DNA of 64,000 bases from Alcanivorax sp. DP30 (GCF_009882945.1 NZ_WTUY01000002.1:2927-66926); one strand, 5' to 3'. Counted from the stretch's first letter, positions 31,113-40,846 are shown. Notes: generated by a model from the letters alone, not told the origin. Made by a program: numbers and translations.

Positions 31113-34100
31113 ATGCGCACAAAAAAACTCCTCGCCACCTCCCGCATGCTCTTGCTACTACCGCTGCTGTATGCCTGCGAAGAAGATCCCGATGTGTTTA
31201 TCCCGCCGGATCCCGGCAATGCCCTGATCTATGCGTATCCTGCCGATGGCATGGTGGATCTACCCACCGGCAGCAAGATGGTGCTGACGTTCTCCTCAGC
31301 CATCAATGCGTCCCAACTGGGCAAGCCTTGTACCCGGGAGGGGGAGAACTACCAGGGGGCGATCTGTCTGGTAGACAGCCAGGGGCAACAGATTGATCTT
31401 TCCAGCGCTACGCTGACTAATGGGGGTAAGACGTTACTGTTCTCTATGCAAAGTCTGCGTGAAGGGGAGCAGTATCGCTTGTGGCTGTCATCCGACATTG
31501 CCAAGGGGGTGGTTAACCTGAACCAGCAGGGGCCACTACTGAGCTTCCGTACCCGTCAGTACAACCCACTGCCCAATGCCGTGCCGGAAGTGTTGGCCAT
31601 CAATATGGAGCCGGCTGGCGTCTATCTTCCTGTCCCCACGGAACAGGCCACTTTCCCGTTCATGGATTTTGCGCCGGTACGCCTGACCTTCAGCGAGCCA
31701 TTGGTGCAGACGACAGTGCGTTACGGCGACACCATCATCATGGAGCATCTGCTGCGTGATGAGCAGGGGGAGTTGACTGGCCAGACCGAACTGGTGGATG
31801 TGAACGTGCTGGCTGAGCGTCAGTACATCACGCTGGATCCGGTGGAGGATCTGATCGGTGGTGAGACGTACCGAGTGTCTATCAGCGGCATCCAGGATTT
31901 TGATGATGAGGCGGTGGTGGATGTCAGCTACCAATTCGATCCTATTCAGTCCAAGGACAAGCTTACCGACGCCAATCCGCCCATTCGCCAGCTGATGAAG
32001 GCCGACCCGACCCTGGGTGACAGTGGTTATCCGGCTATTTCGCGCTTGCATGGCGCCCCCTTGAACCAGTTCAACCTGGAAACCGTGGCGCTGGGCATTA
32101 CCCGGGTGGATACCAAACCGGTCACCCTGGAAGGCTTCCTGGGGCGGCCTGCAAAGTTCCCCTATGCCACACCCGTGGTGGCACGGGCAGGCCAGCAGTT
32201 GAGAATCACCGGGATTGATCCCATCAAGCTCGGCGGCGAAGTGAATACCGGTATTTCCACCGGTGACATCATCGGCACCTTCGTGACCGACATCACCGGC
32301 TTCATGACACCGAATCCTTATCGTCCAAAAGGCTTCCAGCCTGATGATGATTTTGCTCCGCTGCATGTCTACATGGATTTTGATCTGGCCATGCACACGG
32401 TGAGCCCGGAAGGTAACGGTTCCATCAACCAGAACCTGATGCACATTCGAGCCGTGGGCGTGGTGGATGTGAAGGATGGTGCTCTGACCTTCGAAGTGTT
32501 CCGCACCATGGAACTGGATGTGTTCAGTGGTGCTGCCCAGGTCAGTGCAGACTTTGCCCTCGGGGTAAGAGCGGATGTGGACTTTCCACTGGACAAAACC
32601 AATCAGGAGCCGCTGATACTCACCGGCACCTTTCCCTCTGATGGCGAGCCGGCAGCAGAATCGGCGGGCAACATTATCCTCACCTTCAACGAGCCGGTGG
32701 CCGCCGCAGGTCTTGAAGGCATTACCCTCAATAACCTCAGCGCCGGTACGGATGTTCCTATCCAGGTGAATCGTTCTGGCTCGGTGGTGGTGGTGACCCC
32801 GCTGAGCCCGCTAGCCAAGGGGCAGGATTTTCTTCTTGATCTGGGCGCGGGTCTCACCGACATGGACATGTTTGCACCTTCACCTCTTGATCTCAGCTTT
32901 GCCGAGGATGCCACCGGGGGTGACGGCAAGTTGCAGTTCCATACTTCCAGCTTTGCTGTTGCTGGTGGTAATCCGGACGCGGCAGCGCCGATCCTGCTGG
33001 GGATCTATCCGGGGGTCGGTTGTGCCCTGGTGGATACCGATGTTCAGGATGGCAAGTCCGGTCGCTGCGCTGGCGGGCTGCAATCCGACCTGCTGTACAG
33101 CGACTTTGAGTACGACATGAGTCGTCCCATCGAGCTGAGTTTCAATCAGCCCATGGATCTGACTTCCATGGAGGCAGGGGCCATTGCGGCCGATGGCAAA
33201 AGCTGTAAAACCGGTGCCGTCTGCCTGGGACAGCAAGTGTTTGGCGTATGGGAAGCGATCCCCATGTCCATGCAGCTGAACCCGCTGCGCCTGCGAGCCT
33301 ACCCTCAGCCCAACGTGATGCAGGATGGAGGAAATTACCGGATCGTGGTGAACGGTTCCGGCTCAACCTTCCTCAGTGATGCAAGCCAGGGCGGTCGGCA
33401 GCTGAATACCGATCCGCTCAATGGTGTTGCCGGCGGCGACGGTGGCCCGAATATCATCATCGATTTCATGGCCCGTGCCGATTACGGCGCCATCTATGCC
33501 ACCGTACTGACCCGCGACTATACCGATGTTAACGCCAACGGTTACCTGGATGAGGGTGAGGAAGTCCCCGCCGTGTTCAATTACGCCCGTGCCAATCTGC
33601 GCAGTGTGGAAGGGCCTGTGACGGGGGCGCAGCTGACTCAGGATACGGCATTCACCAATGCCGCCCTGCCGATGGCGTTCCTGGAAAAGATTCCGCTGGA
33701 TCTGACCTATATCGGCATGACCAGGTCCGGTGATAACACGTGGTGTGGTGACGAGGATGCCGATGGTGAAGTGTTCTGCTTCGACGCCGAAGGCGACACC
33801 ATGATCCCGGTTGAGATCAACCCCGAGATTGTCATGGGCACCAATCTTACGCTGACAGCCAACGTACTTGGCCTGGTGCCCCTGACACTGGAAACAGGTC
33901 CTCTGGTGCTGCGTTTCAGTCCCTACAAGGATAACCCGGACCGTCCGCTGCTGGGTTTTGTGGTTAACGAAGTCGGTGAAGAGCAGGTGCAGTTCATCGC
34001 CAGGCTGGATGCGCTTATGGATGCGCCGGATCTGGAAATCCTTGGTGGCCTTGCCGTAGGGGATGTGCAGAGCAAGGACATTTCCGCCTTTATCAAGGGG

Positions 34101-34337
34101 CCAGTGAAATTCCTGCGCAACGGCCAGATTACTCTGGAGTGTTCTAACACATCAGCGATTGCCGCTGGCGTGAATCTTTCACTGAACACGGGAGACTTTG
34201 GGGCACTCGTCCCGCTGCCAGCACTGGTAACCGCGGAACTGGGTATCGACAAGGACGACTTTCGTATCCGCGTGGTGAATAGCCCGGCCAAGGCACTGCT
34301 GACCACCGCCACCGAATTGGAAGCAGGAGCACAATAA
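31113..34337 (+). CDS. Large Ig-like (Big_5-type) surface lipoprotein
   Basis: 1074 aa with a signal peptide ending in the lipobox LLYAC, so probably lipid-anchored. It has several Ig-like Big_5 modules with the pattern PADG-x-V-(L/I)-x-F-(S/N)-x-(A/P): near residues 35-120 (YAYPADGMVDLP), 155-270, about 505-595 (TGTFPSDGEPA... ILTFNEPV) and 630-760 (SFNQPMD). An EF-hand-like calcium loop DVNANGYLDEGEE lies near residue 808 and an Asp-rich segment DEDADGEVFCFD near 880. It shares an operon with an OmpW-type barrel (1-nt overlap). Role unknown; an outer-surface or periplasmic partner of the barrel is an inference. Confidence 0.75.
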   Translation: MRTKKLLATSRMLLLLPLLYACEEDPDVFIPPDPGNALIYAYPADGMVDLPTGSKMVLTFSSAINASQLGKPCTREGENYQGAICLVDSQGQQIDLSSATLTNGGKTLLFSMQSLREGEQYRLWLSSDIAKGVVNLNQQGPLLSFRTRQYNPLPNAVPEVLAINMEPAGVYLPVPTEQATFPFMDFAPVRLTFSEPLVQTTVRYGDTIIMEHLLRDEQGELTGQTELVDVNVLAERQYITLDPVEDLIGGETYRVSISGIQDFDDEAVVDVSYQFDPIQSKDKLTDANPPIRQLMKADPTLGDSGYPAISRLHGAPLNQFNLETVALGITRVDTKPVTLEGFLGRPAKFPYATPVVARAGQQLRITGIDPIKLGGEVNTGISTGDIIGTFVTDITGFMTPNPYRPKGFQPDDDFAPLHVYMDFDLAMHTVSPEGNGSINQNLMHIRAVGVVDVKDGALTFEVFRTMELDVFSGAAQVSADFALGVRADVDFPLDKTNQEPLILTGTFPSDGEPAAESAGNIILTFNEPVAAAGLEGITLNNLSAGTDVPIQVNRSGSVVVVTPLSPLAKGQDFLLDLGAGLTDMDMFAPSPLDLSFAEDATGGDGKLQFHTSSFAVAGGNPDAAAPILLGIYPGVGCALVDTDVQDGKSGRCAGGLQSDLLYSDFEYDMSRPIELSFNQPMDLTSMEAGAIAADGKSCKTGAVCLGQQVFGVWEAIPMSMQLNPLRLRAYPQPNVMQDGGNYRIVVNGSGSTFLSDASQGGRQLNTDPLNGVAGGDGGPNIIIDFMARADYGAIYATVLTRDYTDVNANGYLDEGEEVPAVFNYARANLRSVEGPVTGAQLTQDTAFTNAALPMAFLEKIPLDLTYIGMTRSGDNTWCGDEDADGEVFCFDAEGDTMIPVEINPEIVMGTNLTLTANVLGLVPLTLETGPLVLRFSPYKDNPDRPLLGFVVNEVGEEQVQFIARLDALMDAPDLEILGGLAVGDVQSKDISAFIKGPVKFLRNGQITLECSNTSAIAAGVNLSLNTGDFGALVPLPALVTAELGIDKDDFRIRVVNSPAKALLTTATELEAGAQ

Positions 34338-35197
34338 TGAGAAAAATGACTCGAATCCTGGTTTCTTTGGTCTTGCTTGGTGTATCGGCAGGCGTCACAG
34401 CGCAAGACATGTACGGACCGGATTATCCGCTGGTGGATTTCACCCAGAAGATCTTCGGCGAAGACCGCCTCTACTTCCGCTTCGGTGCCATTCACATGTC
34501 TCCGGATGTGAAGACCCGTTCCATTACCCTGAGTAACTTGTCCGAGATCGCCGAGGTCGCAGTGGAGCCGGGTGAACAGGAAGGGGAGGCGTTCAGTGAT
34601 CCGCTGACCATTCCGGCAGCCATCATCGGCTACAAGCTGCGCTGGAAATTGTGGGGCGGTGGCTGGTCCGTGGAAACCATGGCGGCCCTGCCGCCCACCC
34701 TGGATCTGAAAGCCAGGGGCAAGCTGGCCGATGTGCCGCTGGTAACGGAAGCCAACGGCATCCCCACCGGGGTGCCGGCACTGGGCGAAAAGGTGGCGGA
34801 AACCAAGGTGGCGCCGCCCATGCTGACCCTGGTGAAACGCTTCCGCAACGAGCACAACTTCCGGCCCTACCTTGGCCTCGGCGCAGTGTACCTGTTCACC
34901 TACGACAGCCATGTGACCAATCCGATTCTCACTGAAGTCGGTGAGCCGGAGCTGGAGATCGAGGACAAGTTCGGCTGGGTCGGCCAGGCCGGTGTCGATT
35001 GGCGTTTGAGTGACTATTGGTGGCTGGCGGCCGATGTGAAATACATCAGCGTCAAGGAAGTCTCTGCCAAACTGGAAAGCACTTTCATCCGCGCGCCGGG
35101 TCTGCCGCAGTATCAGTATGCGGCAGTTGGCGATGCTGAATTCGTGGCGGATATGAATGTCTATGCGTTTACCCTGGGGGTCGGGTTCACCTTCTGA
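34337..35197 (+). CDS. OmpW-family outer-membrane beta-barrel protein
   Basis: 286 aa. A Sec signal peptide (LVLLGVSAGVTAQ) is followed by an 8-strand OmpW/AlkL-type barrel: YFRFGAIHMSPD at the start, PPMLTLVKRF, FRPYLGLGAVYLF, FGWVGQAGVDWRLS and a C-terminal Phe (LGVGFTF) needed for barrel assembly. OmpW/AlkL proteins pass small hydrophobic molecules, and AlkL helps alkane uptake; that function here is inferred. Compared with OmpW (about 210 aa) it has extra loop sequence near 60-150. TAATG overlap with the lipoprotein gene indicates translational coupling. Confidence 0.85.
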   Translation: MRKMTRILVSLVLLGVSAGVTAQDMYGPDYPLVDFTQKIFGEDRLYFRFGAIHMSPDVKTRSITLSNLSEIAEVAVEPGEQEGEAFSDPLTIPAAIIGYKLRWKLWGGGWSVETMAALPPTLDLKARGKLADVPLVTEANGIPTGVPALGEKVAETKVAPPMLTLVKRFRNEHNFRPYLGLGAVYLFTYDSHVTNPILTEVGEPELEIEDKFGWVGQAGVDWRLSDYWWLAADVKYISVKEVSAKLESTFIRAPGLPQYQYAAVGDAEFVADMNVYAFTLGVGFTF

Positions 35198-35322
35198 ATC
35201 TGGGGCTCGTTGCCACTCAGGAGCTGCTCTCTGCTGCTCCTGAGTTTTCCTGTAAGTTTTCGTCATTGAGGCTGTAGGAGCCATCGTGAAATAGTGTCCT
35301 CCCTGTTTTCTGGCTGCTTTCC

Positions 35323-36348
35323 ATGAGCAACACCCTCGCATACCCATTCTCCGAAATTCCTCCTTCAGCGATCCGCATGGAGGTGGCCAGTGGTGTTTTC
35401 TGGCTGCGCTTTCCTTTGCCCTTTGCGCTGGACCACATCAACCTTTGGCTATTGCGTGATGGCGACGGCTGGACGGTAGTGGACACCGGACTCGGGGTTC
35501 GGCCCAGCCAGAAAATCTGGAAGAGCCTCATTGGAGAGCAACTGGATGACTTGCCGTTAACCCGCGTGATTGTTACCCACTACCATCCGGATCATCTGGG
35601 GTTGGCCGGTTGGCTTGAGCAGGAAACCGGTGCAGAGGTTTTGATCAGCCGTGGCGAGTGGGCGCTGACCAATAGCATTTGTGACTCCACGGATACTCAG
35701 ACCGTCGATCGCCTGCGCCACTTTCTTGGCAGCCATGGACTGCTTGGCGATGATCTCAACAAGGTTGCCGGGAAGGGCAATGGTTTTCGCCGGGTTGTTC
35801 AGCCTTTACCGACCGAACCGGGATTTCTGGCGGCAGGGGATACGCTGTGCATTGATGGAAAAAACTGGATAGTGCATGTGGGTTGTGGTCATTCACCGGA
35901 GCACCTTTGCTTGTATCGCCATGAGGATCACCTCCTCATCAGCGGTGATCAGGTGCTGCCTACCATTTCCAGCAACCTCAATGTCCGCGCTTCGGAACCG
36001 GATGCGGATCCGGTCACCGACTTCGTAGACAGCCTTAAGGCCCTGCGTGACAACCTGCCGGAGGATACGCTGGTGCTGCCTGCTCACGGGTTACCCTTTC
36101 GCGGTCTGCGTGCCCGGGTGGATGCCCTGGTTGATCATCATGATGAGCAGCTGGATCGCGTCCAGGCCGCCTGTCAGCAACGTCCCCAGTCTGCCTTTGA
36201 TCTGTTGTCGGTGCTTTTCAACCGCAAACTGGATGTCCAGCAATTGATGTTTGCCATGGGTGAAAGTATTGCCCATCTGAACTGTTTGATGTTGCAGGGC
36301 AGGGTGCAGCGCGAGCAGGTCGATGGAATCTGGCGGTTCAGTGCATGA
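35323..36348 (+). CDS. Metallo-beta-lactamase-fold hydrolase
   Basis: 341 aa. The zinc motif HxHxDH is THYHPDHLGLAGWL near residue 87; downstream metal His is in VHVGCGHSPEHLCLY and the Asp in LLISGDQVLP, plus VLPAHGLPF. A C-terminal helical domain (about 255-340) is typical of the LACTB2/GloB-like subgroup. Substrate cannot be told. A lone gene; heptamer site D starts 2 nt after the stop. Confidence 0.88.
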   Translation: MSNTLAYPFSEIPPSAIRMEVASGVFWLRFPLPFALDHINLWLLRDGDGWTVVDTGLGVRPSQKIWKSLIGEQLDDLPLTRVIVTHYHPDHLGLAGWLEQETGAEVLISRGEWALTNSICDSTDTQTVDRLRHFLGSHGLLGDDLNKVAGKGNGFRRVVQPLPTEPGFLAAGDTLCIDGKNWIVHVGCGHSPEHLCLYRHEDHLLISGDQVLPTISSNLNVRASEPDADPVTDFVDSLKALRDNLPEDTLVLPAHGLPFRGLRARVDALVDHHDEQLDRVQAACQQRPQSAFDLLSVLFNRKLDVQQLMFAMGESIAHLNCLMLQGRVQREQVDGIWRFSA

Positions 36349-36350
36349 GT

Positions 36351-36475
36351 CAGTTGCGAGGGACGAGTTTCGGGTAGCGAACTTGATAACCCGGTGCTTG
36401 CATGCGTCTTCGATGATGTTTGTCTTGAGTCAGCAGGGCAACACCACACCCCTGCTCGCAACTCGCAACTGATTC
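36351..36475. repeat. Heptamer-period element, site D
   Basis: The left arm CAGTTGC, GAGGGAC, GAGTTTC, GGGTAGC is in strict 7-nt phase and begins 2 nt after the hydrolase stop. The right arm (36455-36475) is CTCGCAA, CTCGCAA, CTGATTC. In reverse complement the right arm gives GAGTTGC-type words, so the arms are inverted. Confidence 0.65.
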
Positions 36476-36539
36476 TGGCATTTTATTCCCCTGATCTTCC
36501 CCCTTTGCCGCGCCGCGGCCTTTTGACCAGGAGACTTCC

Positions 36540-37706
36540 ATGCAGGCCTTTGACTGGCGCGATCCGCTGTTGCTCGATACCCAGCTGAGCGATGACGAGC
36601 GCATGATTCGTGATGCGGCGCGTGAGTACTGTCAGAAAAGCCTGATGCCGCGGATTCTGGAGGCCAACCGCCACGAGGTATTCCATCGCGAGATTATGAA
36701 CGAGATGGGCGGGCTGGGTTTTCTCGGGCCGACCATTCCGGAGCAGTATGGCGGGGCGGGGGTAAACCATGTGAGCTATGGGCTGGTGGCCCGGGAAGTG
36801 GAGCGGGTGGATTCCGGCTATCGTTCTGCCATGAGCGTGCAGTCATCCCTGGTGATGCATCCAATCCATGCCTTTGGCAGTGAATTGGTACGGATGAAAT
36901 ACCTGCCCAGATTGGCCAGTGGTGAGTGGGTGGGCTGTTTCGGGCTTACCGAGCCGGACCATGGTTCCGACCCCGGCGCCATGGTCACCCGTGCGCGCAA
37001 GGTGGACGGCGGCTATCGGCTTAGCGGCGCAAAGACATGGATCACCAATTCGCCCATCGCTGATGTGGCGGTGGTGTGGGCCAAGCTGGAGGGCAAGATC
37101 CATGGTTTTGTGGTGGAGCGTGGCTTTGACGGCTTCTCCACGCCGAAGATTGAAGGCAAGTTTTCCCTGCGTGCGTCGATCACCGGTCAGATTCTGCTGG
37201 ATGACTGCTTCGTGCCGGAAGAAAATCATCTGGATGTGGAAGGCCTGAAAGGCCCTTTCAGCTGCCTGAACAAGGCCCGTTATGGCATCAGTTGGGGCAG
37301 CATGGGATCAGCGGAATTTTGCTGGCATGCCGCACGCCAGTACACCCTGGATCGCAACCAGTTTGGACGTCCCCTGGCCCAGACACAGCTGATCCAGAAG
37401 AAACTGGCGGACATGCAGACCGAGATTACTCTGGGCCTGCAGGGGGCGCTACAACTGGGTCGACTGATGGATAGTGGCCAGTGGGCGCCGGAAATGGTCT
37501 CACTGATGAAACGCAACAATTGTGGCAAGGCCATCGAGATAGCCCGAGAAGCCAGGGATATGCACGGTGGGAACGGGATCAGTGATGAGTATCATGTGAT
37601 CCGGCATATGATGAACCTGGAAGCGGTGAATACCTATGAAGGGACCCATGATGTGCATGCATTGATTCTGGGTCGGGCACAGACGGGGCTGCAGGCATTT
37701 AGTTAA
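36540..37706 (+). CDS. gcdH: Glutaryl-CoA dehydrogenase
   Basis: FAD acyl-CoA dehydrogenase that oxidises and decarboxylates glutaryl-CoA to crotonyl-CoA in lysine, tryptophan and aromatic catabolism. Signatures: [12 protein letters not shown] and [14 protein letters not shown] (FAD/substrate sites), the Arg/Glu block, [17 protein letters not shown] at the C-terminus with the catalytic Glu in YEGT. 388 aa, standard length. ATG 36540 has GGAG upstream. Crotonyl-CoA then enters beta-oxidation (fadBA at 3-6 kb). It is preceded by site D and followed by a stem-loop. Confidence 0.92.
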   Translation: MQAFDWRDPLLLDTQLSDDERMIRDAAREYCQKSLMPRILEANRHEVFHREIMNEMGGLGFLGPTIPEQYGGAGVNHVSYGLVAREVERVDSGYRSAMSVQSSLVMHPIHAFGSELVRMKYLPRLASGEWVGCFGLTEPDHGSDPGAMVTRARKVDGGYRLSGAKTWITNSPIADVAVVWAKLEGKIHGFVVERGFDGFSTPKIEGKFSLRASITGQILLDDCFVPEENHLDVEGLKGPFSCLNKARYGISWGSMGSAEFCWHAARQYTLDRNQFGRPLAQTQLIQKKLADMQTEITLGLQGALQLGRLMDSGQWAPEMVSLMKRNNCGKAIEIAREARDMHGGNGISDEYHVIRHMMNLEAVNTYEGTHDVHALILGRAQTGLQAFS

Positions 37707-37747
37707 CTGTTTTTGTCATCGTCTTGCTTTAGCCTTGAGCAAAGCCC

Positions 37748-37783
37748 GTTAGCCCGCTAGCCCGCAGCGCTGGGTGGGCTAAC
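37748..37783 (+). terminator. Stem-loop after gcdH, possible terminator
   Basis: Nested inverted repeat: outer GTTAGCCC / GGGCTAAC and inner AGCCC / GGGT. No strong T tract follows, so its role is uncertain. The left side repeats AGCCCG-type words, which recalls the heptamer arrays. Confidence 0.4.
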
Positions 37784-37806
37784 CACTGTTTAGCCAGGAG
37801 TCTGCT

Positions 37807-38301
37807 GTGACGAGTTATCCCGCAAGAACCGCTGGTTTTCTGTTCAGCGCCATGGTGGCATTTTCCAGTCCGTTTATTTTGACCGGCTGTGACCAGGACG
37901 CCACTTCACAGGAGCAAGTGACGGTGGAGGCTGAGCAGCAAGTGTTGTCCGGCAAGGTTATGTACCGCGAGCGCATGGCCATGCCTCCGGGAGCCACGGT
38001 CACCGTGACGCTGGCGGATGTGTCGCGCATGGATGCCCCGGCGCAGGTGCTGGCTCAGCAACACATCGAAAATCCAGGCTCTGTGCCAGTACCTTTCGCG
38101 CTGCGTTACCAGGCAGCGGCGGTGACCATGGATAACCCACTGGCGTATGCGGTGCGGGCGGAGATTCGTGGCGAGGATGGTACCTTGTTATGGACGACGA
38201 CCCAGCGCCACACCGTGGAACTGGGCGGTGAGCTTGCTCCCACAGATGTTACTATCCTGCTGGAAAAGGTCGGGCAGGATTCACAGCCTGACGGGGAATA
38301 G
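37807..38301 (+). CDS. YbaY-family (YscW-like) lipoprotein
   Basis: 164 aa. The lipoprotein signal ends in ILTGC. The mature domain (VLSGKVMYRERMAMPPGATVTVTLADVSRMDA... ALRYQ) has the family pattern of YbaY / type III pilotin-like proteins: beta-sandwich with PPGA and the L-x-D-x-S motif. GTG 37807 is chosen because GGAG stands 6 nt before it. Likely envelope-associated; the cellular task of YbaY is not established. Confidence 0.75.
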   Translation: MTSYPARTAGFLFSAMVAFSSPFILTGCDQDATSQEQVTVEAEQQVLSGKVMYRERMAMPPGATVTVTLADVSRMDAPAQVLAQQHIENPGSVPVPFALRYQAAAVTMDNPLAYAVRAEIRGEDGTLLWTTTQRHTVELGGELAPTDVTILLEKVGQDSQPDGE

Positions 38302-38350
38302 TCCAGTACCCATTCATTCAATTTCGGTTTACTGCATTAAGGATACTGCA

Positions 38351-38698
38351 ATGTTGAGTTACGTGGCTTTAGGGCTGCTGTTTTTTGTTGGCCTTGTGCT
38401 GTTCTACGGCGTCATCGTCATCCATGACATTCCCTATGAAATTGCCAAGGAGCGGAATCACCCTCACCAGGATGCCATCCATGTGGCGGGCTGGGTCAGC
38501 CTCTTCACACTGCATGTGCTGTGGCCGTTCCTGTGGATCTGGGCAACGCTGTACCGCCCTGAGCGTGGCTGGGGCTTTCAGGCAGTTCAGGAACAGCAAA
38601 AGGCCGATGAAGCACTGCTTGTCCAGTTGCAGGAAACATTGAATGCACAGGCGGAACGGATTGCTCTGCTGGAACAGAAACTGGAGGATCGCGCCTGA
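38351..38698 (+). CDS. DUF3302-family inner-membrane protein (YiaW-like)
   Basis: 115 aa with two membrane helices (YVALGLLFFVGLVLFYGVIV and HVAGWVSLFTLHVLWPFLWIW) and a C-terminal coiled-coil-like tail. The HDIPYEIAKERNHPHQDAI loop between the helices is typical of DUF3302. Its stop overlaps the start of the HlyD-like gene (TGATG). This DUF3302-HlyD pair matches the E. coli yiaW-yiaV arrangement. Confidence 0.8.
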   Translation: MLSYVALGLLFFVGLVLFYGVIVIHDIPYEIAKERNHPHQDAIHVAGWVSLFTLHVLWPFLWIWATLYRPERGWGFQAVQEQQKADEALLVQLQETLNAQAERIALLEQKLEDRA

Positions 38699-39834
38699 TG
38701 GAAACGTTACTCCTCCTTACTTACGCCGCTGTCTGTATCTTCATTTTCAAGGTCTTCAAGGTGCCGCTGAACAAGTGGACCGTTCCCACCGCAGTGCTGG
38801 GTGGCATTGTACTGATCGGGTCATTGGTCTTGTTGATGAACTATAACCACCCGTTTACCCGCAAGGTCCGGCAGGTCTATATCGTTACGCCTGTGGTGTC
38901 TGAAGTGCGTGCCCGGGTGGTTTCCGTGGAGGTGGAACCCAATACCCCGGTCAAGCAGGGTGACCCTATGGTGATTCTGGATGACACCCGTTTCCGGGCG
39001 CGGGTGGCCACACTTGAGGCGCAATTGGCGGATACCGGGCAGCTGGCCCGGGGGAACGTGGCGGCGGTATCCGAGGCGCGTGCCAAGGTCGCTCAGGCCA
39101 GGGCCAAGCGTGATCAAGCGGTACGGACCCTGGCGCGCTACGAGGGAGCGCCCTCAGCATTCAGTGCCCAGCAAATTGATACCCAGCGTGAGCGTGTGGT
39201 GGGTACCAATGCGGATCTGGATGCCGCGAAGGCAGCACTGGAACAGGCCCAGACTCAGCTGAGCGGTGACATCAATGGGGATGACCCTGCGGTAGCCGCC
39301 ATCAAGGCGCAGCTGGATGAGGCCCGGTTCAATCTGGAAAATACCGTGATTCGCGCGCCAACGGATGGCTTTGTTACCCAGCTGGCGGTAAAGCCGGGAA
39401 TGATGGCGGTGCCGCTTCCCCTGAAACCGGTGGCCAACTTCATCAGCCAGCAGGATCGTCGCTATGTGGGCGCGTTTCGTCAGCAGTCCCTGCTGCGACT
39501 CAAGGCGGGCTATGAGGCGGAACTGACGTTTACCTCTCTTCCGGGCCAGGTGTTCGAAGCCGAGGTGGTTGAAGTACTGCCGACCATCGCAGAAGCGCAA
39601 TTGGCGGCGGGCCAGCAGCTGGTGGGTGCGGAAGCATTTCAGAACATGAGCAATGAAGCCCTGGTCGTGCTGAAAATGAAAGACGGCGGCGGCAATGTCG
39701 ACGTGGATAGCCTGCCGCTAGGCATGAATGCCCAGGCTGCGGTCTATTCCGAGTATGTCCATCATGTCGCGGTGATGCGCAAGATCCTGCTGCGGATGAT
39801 GAGCTGGCAGCATTACCTGTATCTGGATCACTGA
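38698..39834 (+). CDS. HlyD-family membrane-fusion protein (YiaV/EmrA-like)
   Basis: 378 aa with one N-terminal membrane anchor (residues 24-48), lipoyl halves (ARVVSVEVEPNTPVKQGDPMVILDD and NTVIRAPTDGFVTQLAVKPG), a long helical hairpin and beta-barrel. It is the adaptor-type partner of an inner-membrane exporter, but no pump subunit is present, only the DUF3302 protein. Its end overlaps the convergent small membrane gene by 7 nt. Confidence 0.85.
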   Translation: METLLLLTYAAVCIFIFKVFKVPLNKWTVPTAVLGGIVLIGSLVLLMNYNHPFTRKVRQVYIVTPVVSEVRARVVSVEVEPNTPVKQGDPMVILDDTRFRARVATLEAQLADTGQLARGNVAAVSEARAKVAQARAKRDQAVRTLARYEGAPSAFSAQQIDTQRERVVGTNADLDAAKAALEQAQTQLSGDINGDDPAVAAIKAQLDEARFNLENTVIRAPTDGFVTQLAVKPGMMAVPLPLKPVANFISQQDRRYVGAFRQQSLLRLKAGYEAELTFTSLPGQVFEAEVVEVLPTIAEAQLAAGQQLVGAEAFQNMSNEALVVLKMKDGGGNVDVDSLPLGMNAQAAVYSEYVHHVAVMRKILLRMMSWQHYLYLDH

Positions 39835-40076
39835 GCCTTGTCGTCGCGGGTGGCCTCAGGCCGCTCGCGGCTGGCAGGGGCCAGAAGCTGGTAGAAGAAG
39901 CGCCCCACCGCCAGCCACATCAACGCCACAAATATGATGAAAATGCGGCTGCCTTGCTGATACAGCGACATCATCCACGGGCCGAACATCACGCCACTGA
40001 CCAGCAGTGCCATGATAAACGCCAGCCGGCGACGAGGTTTAAGGCGCGCTGGGTCCTGGAGCGGTTGGTCTTGCAT
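39828..40076 (-). CDS. Small two-helix inner-membrane protein
   Basis: 82 aa, two membrane helices (AFIMALLVSGVMFGPWM and IFIIFVALMWLAVGRFFYQLL) with a basic N-terminal region and polar C-terminal tail (REREATRD-like). No family recognised. Convergent with the HlyD-like gene, overlapping it by 7 nt. Function unknown. Confidence 0.6.
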   Translation of the reverse strand: MQDQPLQDPARLKPRRRLAFIMALLVSGVMFGPWMMSLYQQGSRIFIIFVALMWLAVGRFFYQLLAPASRERPEATRDDKAQ

Positions 40077-40141
40077 GAGGCTTCCGTTATCGCGTTGACG
40101 GGGGCAACCTTACCATAGGCCTTAATGCCCACTCATCCATC

Positions 40142-40750
40142 ATGGAGGCTTTCATCGACGGCTATCCTGTTCCTGCGGCACCGGTTGATCGCGAGATCAT
40201 CATCAACAAGAGTCGTTTTATTACCTGGCTCAGACCCGTGACGAACCGTGATGATGCCATGGCCGTGGTTGAACAGGCCCGGGCGCAATACCCGGATGCC
40301 TCGCATCACTGTTATGCCTATTTGCTGGGTAGCCCGGCCTCCGCTCAGGCGGCCATGAACGATGACGGCGAGCCTTCCGGCACAGCAGGCAAACCCATTT
40401 TCAATGTAATTCAGCACAAAGGGCTGAGCGATGTGCTGGTGGTGGTAACTCGCTACTTCGGTGGGGTGAAGCTGGGCGCGGGTGGATTGGTTCGTGCCTA
40501 TGCTGCAGCGGCAGAATCCGTGCTGGCTGAGGTGGAAAGGGTTGAGCATATTCCTCATTTCAACGCCCGTCTGGAGCTGGATTTTTCCCTGGAGCAACGC
40601 CTGCGTCACTGGGCCGATCAGCATCAGGGGCAGGTTCTGGACGTGCAATATGGCCAGCAGGTAGGACTTACGCTGTCAGCCCCCCGTGAGCATTTACCAG
40701 ACCTGGAGGCGCTGTGTGCAGCGGAGCAGATAACTCTGCACACACAGTGA
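40142..40750 (+). CDS. YigZ/IMPACT-family protein
   Basis: 202 aa. The UPF0029 N-terminal domain has the signature DDGEPSGTAGKPI and VVVTRYFGGVKLGAGGLVRAY; a C-terminal DUF1949 EF-G-like domain follows. Bacterial YigZ has an unclear biochemical role (peptidase-proximal and RNA-related proposals exist). ATG 40142. It is monocistronic. Confidence 0.93.
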   Translation: MEAFIDGYPVPAAPVDREIIINKSRFITWLRPVTNRDDAMAVVEQARAQYPDASHHCYAYLLGSPASAQAAMNDDGEPSGTAGKPIFNVIQHKGLSDVLVVVTRYFGGVKLGAGGLVRAYAAAAESVLAEVERVEHIPHFNARLELDFSLEQRLRHWADQHQGQVLDVQYGQQVGLTLSAPREHLPDLEALCAAEQITLHTQ

Positions 40751-40846
40751 CCGCTTTGGCTGGCTTTGTGTCGTCCCCACCCCTGTCTTGCGGCCGGCAA
40801 GCCTGAGAGAGTAGGTTTAAAAGCCAACAAGACACAAGGAATGACC

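Noticed and set aside
33923-35347. 474-aa minus-strand frame over the lipoprotein and OmpW genes
   Set aside because: Overlaps two plus-strand genes with signal peptides and family features; no independent support.
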